Source: Palsa-601 sp963801185
GTDB lineage: Bacteria > Actinomycetota > Acidimicrobiia > Acidimicrobiales > Bog-793
Length of the DNA: 64,000 nucleotides
NCBI GenBank assembly: GCA_963801185.1
Contig: CAWDDW010000003.1
Coordinates: 620,001 to 684,000, forward strand
Direction: 5' to 3'
In this document: positions 60,339 to 64,000 of the stretch, piece after piece
Layout: every line of letters starts with the position of its first letter
How positions within the stretch are numbered: position 1 is the stretch's first letter
Notes under the pieces: generated by a model
Database searches by the model: none
Seen by the model: only the letters and a program-made list of their open reading frames with translations
Told to the model about the DNA's origin: nothing
Translations under genes and position numbers: made by a program

Positions 60339-61823
60339 CCGATCGAGTCGCGGGCGCGGCGGCTCGGCGTCCTCGCCATCTGCTGCCTGAGCCTGTTCAT
60401 CGTCGGGCTCGACAACACGATCGTCAACGTCGCGCTGCCGTCGATCGGAAAGCAGCTTCACGCCGCCGTATCCGGATTGCAGTGGACGGTGGATGCATAC
60501 ACGCTCGTGCTCGCCAGCCTGCTCATGCTCGCCGGGTCGACGGCCGATCGGCTCGGCCGCCGCAAGGTCTTCCAGATCGGGCTCGTGGTCTTCACGCTCG
60601 GATCACTCGCGTGCAGTCTCGCGCCGAGCCTCACCTGGCTCGTGATCTTCCGGATGCTCCAGGCTGTCGGAGGGTCGATGCTCAACCCGGTCGCGATGTC
60701 GATCATCCGCAATACCTTCGACGACCCGCGTGAGCGAGCCCAGGCGATCGGGATCTGGGGAGCCGTCGTGGGGGTCAGCATGGCACTCGGCCCGTTGGTC
60801 GGGGGCCTTCTCGTGCAGGGGGTCGGATGGCGCTCCATCTTCTGGGTGAACATCCCCGTCGGGATTGCAGCGGTCGCGCTCACCGCCGCGTTCGTCCGCG
60901 AGTCCAAGGCTCCGAGAGCGCGCCAGCTCGATCCGATCGGGCAGGTCCTCGTCATCGTGATGCTGGCGTCCATCACGTACGGGATCATCGAGGGCCCGCG
61001 ACGAGGGTGGGGCTCCCCTTTGATCGTGACGTTGTTCGTCGTGGCGCTACTCAGTCTCGTCATGCTCGTCGCGTACGAGAGAAGGAGACGGGAGCCGTTG
61101 ATCGAGGTGCGTTTCTTCCGGAGCGCGCCGTTCTCGGGTGCGACTCTCATTGCGGTGGCGTCCTTTGTCGGGTTCAGCGGGTTCCTGTTCCTCAACACCC
61201 TGTACTTGCAGGAAGTCCGTCACTTGTCGGCGCTCCATGCCGGTCTCGACACCCTGCCGATGGCCGGGATGACGATCTTGATGTCGCCGCTCTCGGGCCG
61301 GCTCGTCGGGCGGGTCGGCGCCCGACCGTCGCTATCGGTCGGCGGGATCGGCATCGCCCTCGGCAGCTTCCTTCTCACGGACCTCTCGCCGACGACGTCG
61401 TTCGCCCGCCTCTTCGTAGCGTACGTGATCTTCGGTATCGGATTCGGAGTCGTGAACGCCCCCATCACGAACACGGCAGTCTCCGGAATGCCGGCGAGCC
61501 AGGCCGGTGTGGCGAGCGCGATCGCATCAACGAGCAGGCAGGTCGGCGCTTCGCTCGGGGTCGCCCTCGTGGGGGCGCTGGCGGCCGTGGGGCTCGTGAG
61601 CGGTTCCGTCACGCGAGGGTTCGCACGCGCGACCCACGGCGGATGGTGGGTCATCACCTCCTGTGGAGTGCTCGTGTTCGTGCTCGGCCTGCTCACCACG
61701 TCGAGATGGGCACGCGAGACTGCGAAGAGCACGGCATCGGCACTGGGCTTCGAGGACGAGTCGGGTCAGCTCTACCGTCCGCAGCCCGAGGCACCCCAGC
61801 CAGAGGCGCCTACGCTCCCTTGA
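60321..61823 (+). CDS. MFS multidrug exporter, DHA2 (14-helix) family
   Basis: Protein of 500 residues. LAICCLSLFIVGLDNTIVNV and ALPSIGKQLHAAVSGLQWTV form helix 1 and the DHA2 signature (LD-x-T-x-VNVALP), followed by GSTADRLGRRKVFQIGLVVF (loop 2-3 G-x-x-D-R-x-G-R-R/K) and GAVVGVSMALGPLVGGLLVQ (motif C). Fourteen hydrophobic helices can be counted. It is a proton-coupled exporter of unknown substrate. GTG 60321 is the most likely start; it overlaps the 5' end of the divergent GT-C gene. The 3' end overlaps the convergent acyl-CoA synthetase gene by 14 bp. Confidence 0.9.
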   Translation: MRSETAPIESRARRLGVLAICCLSLFIVGLDNTIVNVALPSIGKQLHAAVSGLQWTVDAYTLVLASLLMLAGSTADRLGRRKVFQIGLVVFTLGSLACSLAPSLTWLVIFRMLQAVGGSMLNPVAMSIIRNTFDDPRERAQAIGIWGAVVGVSMALGPLVGGLLVQGVGWRSIFWVNIPVGIAAVALTAAFVRESKAPRARQLDPIGQVLVIVMLASITYGIIEGPRRGWGSPLIVTLFVVALLSLVMLVAYERRRREPLIEVRFFRSAPFSGATLIAVASFVGFSGFLFLNTLYLQEVRHLSALHAGLDTLPMAGMTILMSPLSGRLVGRVGARPSLSVGGIGIALGSFLLTDLSPTTSFARLFVAYVIFGIGFGVVNAPITNTAVSGMPASQAGVASAIASTSRQVGASLGVALVGALAAVGLVSGSVTRGFARATHGGWWVITSCGVLVFVLGLLTTSRWARETAKSTASALGFEDESGQLYRPQPEAPQPEAPTLP

Positions 61824-63432
61824 GCTGAGAGAGCGCCCTCTCCTTCATGGCGGCGTAGTCCATCTTGCCGTTGGCATGGCGGGCGACGGACTCGACGAGC
61901 ACGACCGCCTTCGGCGCCTTGTACGAGGCGAGGTGGGACTTGGCCTGCTTGATCAGCTTGGCCTCGTCGAAGTCCGCTCCCGGTTCGAGCTCGACGAGCG
62001 CGACCACCGCCTCGCCATAACGGTCGTCGGGCACGCCCACGACTGACGCGTCCCGGACGCCTCCTGACCGCTTCAACACTTCCTCGACCTCCTCGGGGTA
62101 GACTTTCTCCCCGGCGGTGTTGATGCAGCCGGACCCTCGTCCGAGCAGCGTGATTGTGCCGTCGACGTCGACGGTCGCCCAGTCCCCGGCGATGACGTAG
62201 CGCCGGCCGTCCAGGGTTACGAAGGTGGAGGCGGTCTTCGCCGGATCCCCGTAGTAGCCGAGCGGGAGGTGACCACCGACCGCCAGCCGTCCGGCCTCCC
62301 CTGACCCGGCCACGACGTCCTTGCCGTCGTCGGTGACCACGCGCACGTTGTCGCTCAAGCGGAAACGTGCCGTTGCCGCCTCGTCAGGGCTCGTCGTCAC
62401 GGCCGTCCCGAGTGAACCGGACTCCGAGCTGCCGAGCCCGTCGACCACGCGGGCACGCGGGGCGTGCCGGATCAACCGCTCTTTGCTCTCGCGCGACAGC
62501 ATGGCCCCCGACGACATGATGAGCCGGACATGCGCGAGATCCCAACGGCCGGGATGGGAGTCGAGCTCGCCGAGGATCGGCTTCGCGAACGGGTCGCCCA
62601 CGATGCAGAGTCCCTTGGCCTGCCGGTCCACGACCGTGTCGAGCAGCTCGACGGGGTCGAAGTGTGGCTTGGTCAAGGTGACGACGGAGCCTGCCGCCCC
62701 GAGCGCCGCCATCGCGAACCAGCACGCCGTCCCGTGCATGAGCGGCGGTCCGGGCAGGACGCGGGCGCCAGGCTTCTCGATCCTCGAGAGGTAGAGGTCG
62801 AGGTCGGCTTCGTCTGGTGGTGTGCGGCCGTACTGCAACTCGATCATCAGGAAGAAGTCGTGCTGCGGCCACATGACGCCCTTTGGCATGCCGGTCGTCC
62901 CACCGGTGTACAGGAGGTTCAGGTCGTCGCCCGAGCGTCCCCAGGGCGCCCGCGTCCGCCCACTGCTCGGTCCGGACCCCGCCGCGTCGTCGTACGCGAT
63001 CGCCCAGGCCGGGCAGTCGCCCCCGGGCGGCGCGACCCGGATCCAGGCCTTGATAGCCGGTAGCTGGCGGCGCAGCCTGTCGCATGTGTCAGTGAATTCC
63101 CCGTCGAAGACGACGGCAGACGTGTCCGAGTCGGTCCACAGATAGGCGAGCTCCTCGTCCCCGTAACGGAAGTTGGTGTTGACCGGCACGAGCGACGCCT
63201 TGAACGCCGCGAACATCGTCTCGAGGTACTCGGGCCTGTTGCGGCAGTACTGAGCCACCTTGTCCTGTCGCTGCAGGCCGGCGTCGAGAAGCACGGCGGC
63301 TATCCCGTCGGCCCGCCTGTCGAAGTCGTCCCATGTCCGCACCGTCGGGCCGTGCAAGAGAGCGGGCGCCTTGCCGTAACGATCGGCGATCCACTCCCAG
63401 ACGTCCGCGTAGTTCCACTGCGCCGTTGCCAT
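61810..63432 (-). CDS. Acyl-CoA synthetase (AMP-binding, fatty-acyl-CoA ligase type)
   Basis: Protein of 540 residues of the ANL superfamily. The ATP loop is LLYTGGTTGMPKGVMWPQHD, then LPGPPLMHGTACWFAM, LIMSSGAMLSRESKERLIRH and GLGSSESG; the hinge and C-terminal part are YVIAGDWATVDVDGTITLLG and RGSGCINTAGEKVYPEEVEE, and the catalytic lysine is in HANGKMDYAAMKER. The insert MPKGVMWPQHD-FFLMI is typical of actinobacterial lipid/steroid acyl-CoA ligases. It activates a carboxylic acid to its CoA ester. Its ATG is overlapped by the stop of the upstream PLP gene (TGATG), so they are co-translated. Confidence 0.92.
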   Translation of the reverse strand: MATAQWNYADVWEWIADRYGKAPALLHGPTVRTWDDFDRRADGIAAVLLDAGLQRQDKVAQYCRNRPEYLETMFAAFKASLVPVNTNFRYGDEELAYLWTDSDTSAVVFDGEFTDTCDRLRRQLPAIKAWIRVAPPGGDCPAWAIAYDDAAGSGPSSGRTRAPWGRSGDDLNLLYTGGTTGMPKGVMWPQHDFFLMIELQYGRTPPDEADLDLYLSRIEKPGARVLPGPPLMHGTACWFAMAALGAAGSVVTLTKPHFDPVELLDTVVDRQAKGLCIVGDPFAKPILGELDSHPGRWDLAHVRLIMSSGAMLSRESKERLIRHAPRARVVDGLGSSESGSLGTAVTTSPDEAATARFRLSDNVRVVTDDGKDVVAGSGEAGRLAVGGHLPLGYYGDPAKTASTFVTLDGRRYVIAGDWATVDVDGTITLLGRGSGCINTAGEKVYPEEVEEVLKRSGGVRDASVVGVPDDRYGEAVVALVELEPGADFDEAKLIKQAKSHLASYKAPKAVVLVESVARHANGKMDYAAMKERALSQLKGA

Positions 63433-64000
63433 CAGTAGCGGACTATGCCTTCCCGAGCCTTCGCTCCGCCACTTGTCCTGGCGGCCTCGGCGAGGTCTGC
63501 GACGAGCTGGTCGACTACGGCTGCATGACCTGGTGAGCACATGAGATGGAGGCCGCGAGGGTTGGTGAGCCTGTTGAGGAACCAACCCCGGTCCTCCATG
63601 GCGTCGGCCACCGCGTAGAGGTCGAGCGACTCGGACTGGAGCGCGAGCACCGGCCCGATCGGGTCGCCCACGAGCCCGACGCCGTCGATCTCGTCGACGG
63701 CAGCCCGCACCCTCGCGACGACCTCCATCAATCCACGGACGATCTCGGTATAGCCGTCGATCCCGAGGTAGTTGATGACCGCCCAGCTGCACGCCACCGG
63801 CGACGCGGGCCGGGCGCCGGCGATGGCGGCCGAGCCGTAGATGCCGGCACCCCACTGGTCGTACAAGAAGCCCTGTAGCTCGAACCAATCGTCGTCCCGG
63901 TGCAACACGACCGAAGCGCCCTTTGGGACGTAGCCGTACTTGTGAACGTCCGCCGAGATCGTCGTCACGCCGGGTACGCGGAAGTCGAAGAGCGGCACGT
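63432..64000 (-). CDS. PLP-dependent enzyme, group II decarboxylase/S1P lyase-like (partial)
   Basis: The frame is open to the window edge, so only the last 189 or so residues are present. VTTISADVHKYGYVPKGASV holds the PLP-binding lysine (HK), WFELQGFLYDQWGAGIYGSA follows as in sphingosine-1-phosphate lyase and related decarboxylases, and RPASPVACSWAVINYLGIDG gives the small domain start. The C-terminus is EAARTSGGAKAREGIVRY. The S1P-lyase-like group acts on sphingoid bases; glutamate or tyrosine decarboxylase is an alternative. The partner acyl-CoA synthetase fits lipid breakdown. Confidence 0.8.
   Translation of the reverse strand, partial: VPLFDFRVPGVTTISADVHKYGYVPKGASVVLHRDDDWFELQGFLYDQWGAGIYGSAAIAGARPASPVACSWAVINYLGIDGYTEIVRGLMEVVARVRAAVDEIDGVGLVGDPIGPVLALQSESLDLYAVADAMEDRGWFLNRLTNPRGLHLMCSPGHAAVVDQLVADLAEAARTSGGAKAREGIVRY

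Noticed and set aside
1..64000. CRISPR arrays, rRNA genes and replication origin
   Set aside because: No regularly spaced repeats, rRNA cores, dnaA-box clusters or origin-type genes were seen anywhere in the window.

Overview
The window is high-GC, densely coded DNA (an estimated mid-60s percent GC) with many GTG starts and many 1-4 bp ATGA/GTGA overlaps between consecutive genes. The gene content fits an actinobacterium, most plausibly an uncultivated Acidimicrobiia-like lineage: hopanoid genes, paired bacterial-PH membrane proteins, actinobacterial-type pilins with one internal disulphide pair, DUF899 and AtsA-like sulfatases. That placement is an inference; there is no rRNA or ribosomal marker here.

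Layout. 1-2.4 kb: hopanoid side-chain genes (end of shc, hpnG, hpnH). 2.5-4.5 kb: a YdbS/YdbT-like pair, then tRNA-Ala followed at once by an IS3 remnant. 5.3-6.6 kb: a secreted beta-helix protein and its terminator. 7.0-9.8 kb (minus): a sulfide:quinone oxidoreductase behind a CsoR/CstR-type operator, with tiny downstream genes and a DsbA-fold protein. 10-12.6 kb: DUF899 protein and a secreted beta-propeller. 12.7-15.5 kb: hexuronate catabolism (uxaC, mannitol-dehydrogenase-family oxidoreductase). 15.6-16.3 kb: vapBC. 16.4-22.0 kb: a tight run of ten genes built around three tandem tail-collar proteins, two DUF6916 proteins, a GNAT-sulfotransferase fusion, a 50-residue peptide and an Asp/Asn beta-hydroxylase; this is the best candidate for an undescribed system. 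22-38 kb: cell surface and type IV pilus genes (GT-C transferase, pilin-like lipoprotein, two major pilins each with its own terminator, O-antigen-ligase-like protein, sugar transferase, prepilin peptidase, three large minor-pilin-like proteins). 37.8-39.3 kb: three overlapping membrane-anchored genes. 39.4-44.9 kb: two sulfatases in divergent units around a TetR regulator. 44.9-46.3 kb: an orphan PheS-like ligase behind a candidate leader peptide. 46.3-56.9 kb: GNAT, GH3 glucosidase, PHP phosphoesterase, purF, membrane di-iron hydroxylase and a GGDEF-EAL protein. 57-64 kb: tRNA-Phe, tRNA-Asp, GNAT, a broken GT-C gene, an MFS exporter, an acyl-CoA synthetase and a PLP enzyme cut by the window edge.

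How the genes work together. Much of the window concerns the cell envelope and outside: hopanoids, glycan polymerisation and initiation, pili and their peptidase, secreted beta-structured proteins, sulfatases and GH3/hexuronate enzymes that could use sulfated or uronic-acid glycans. Regulation visible in the DNA includes a perfect 7-2-7 operator before sqr, a leaderless vapBC promoter inside an inverted repeat, and an upstream reading frame plus hairpin before the PheS-like gene.

Seven genes carry single-base frame shifts (eight shifts in total) while both flanks stay conserved. Six are one-base gains and two one-base losses. This looks more like consensus error in a draft or metagenome assembly than gene decay, and the affected genes are annotated here as whole loci with the shift marked.
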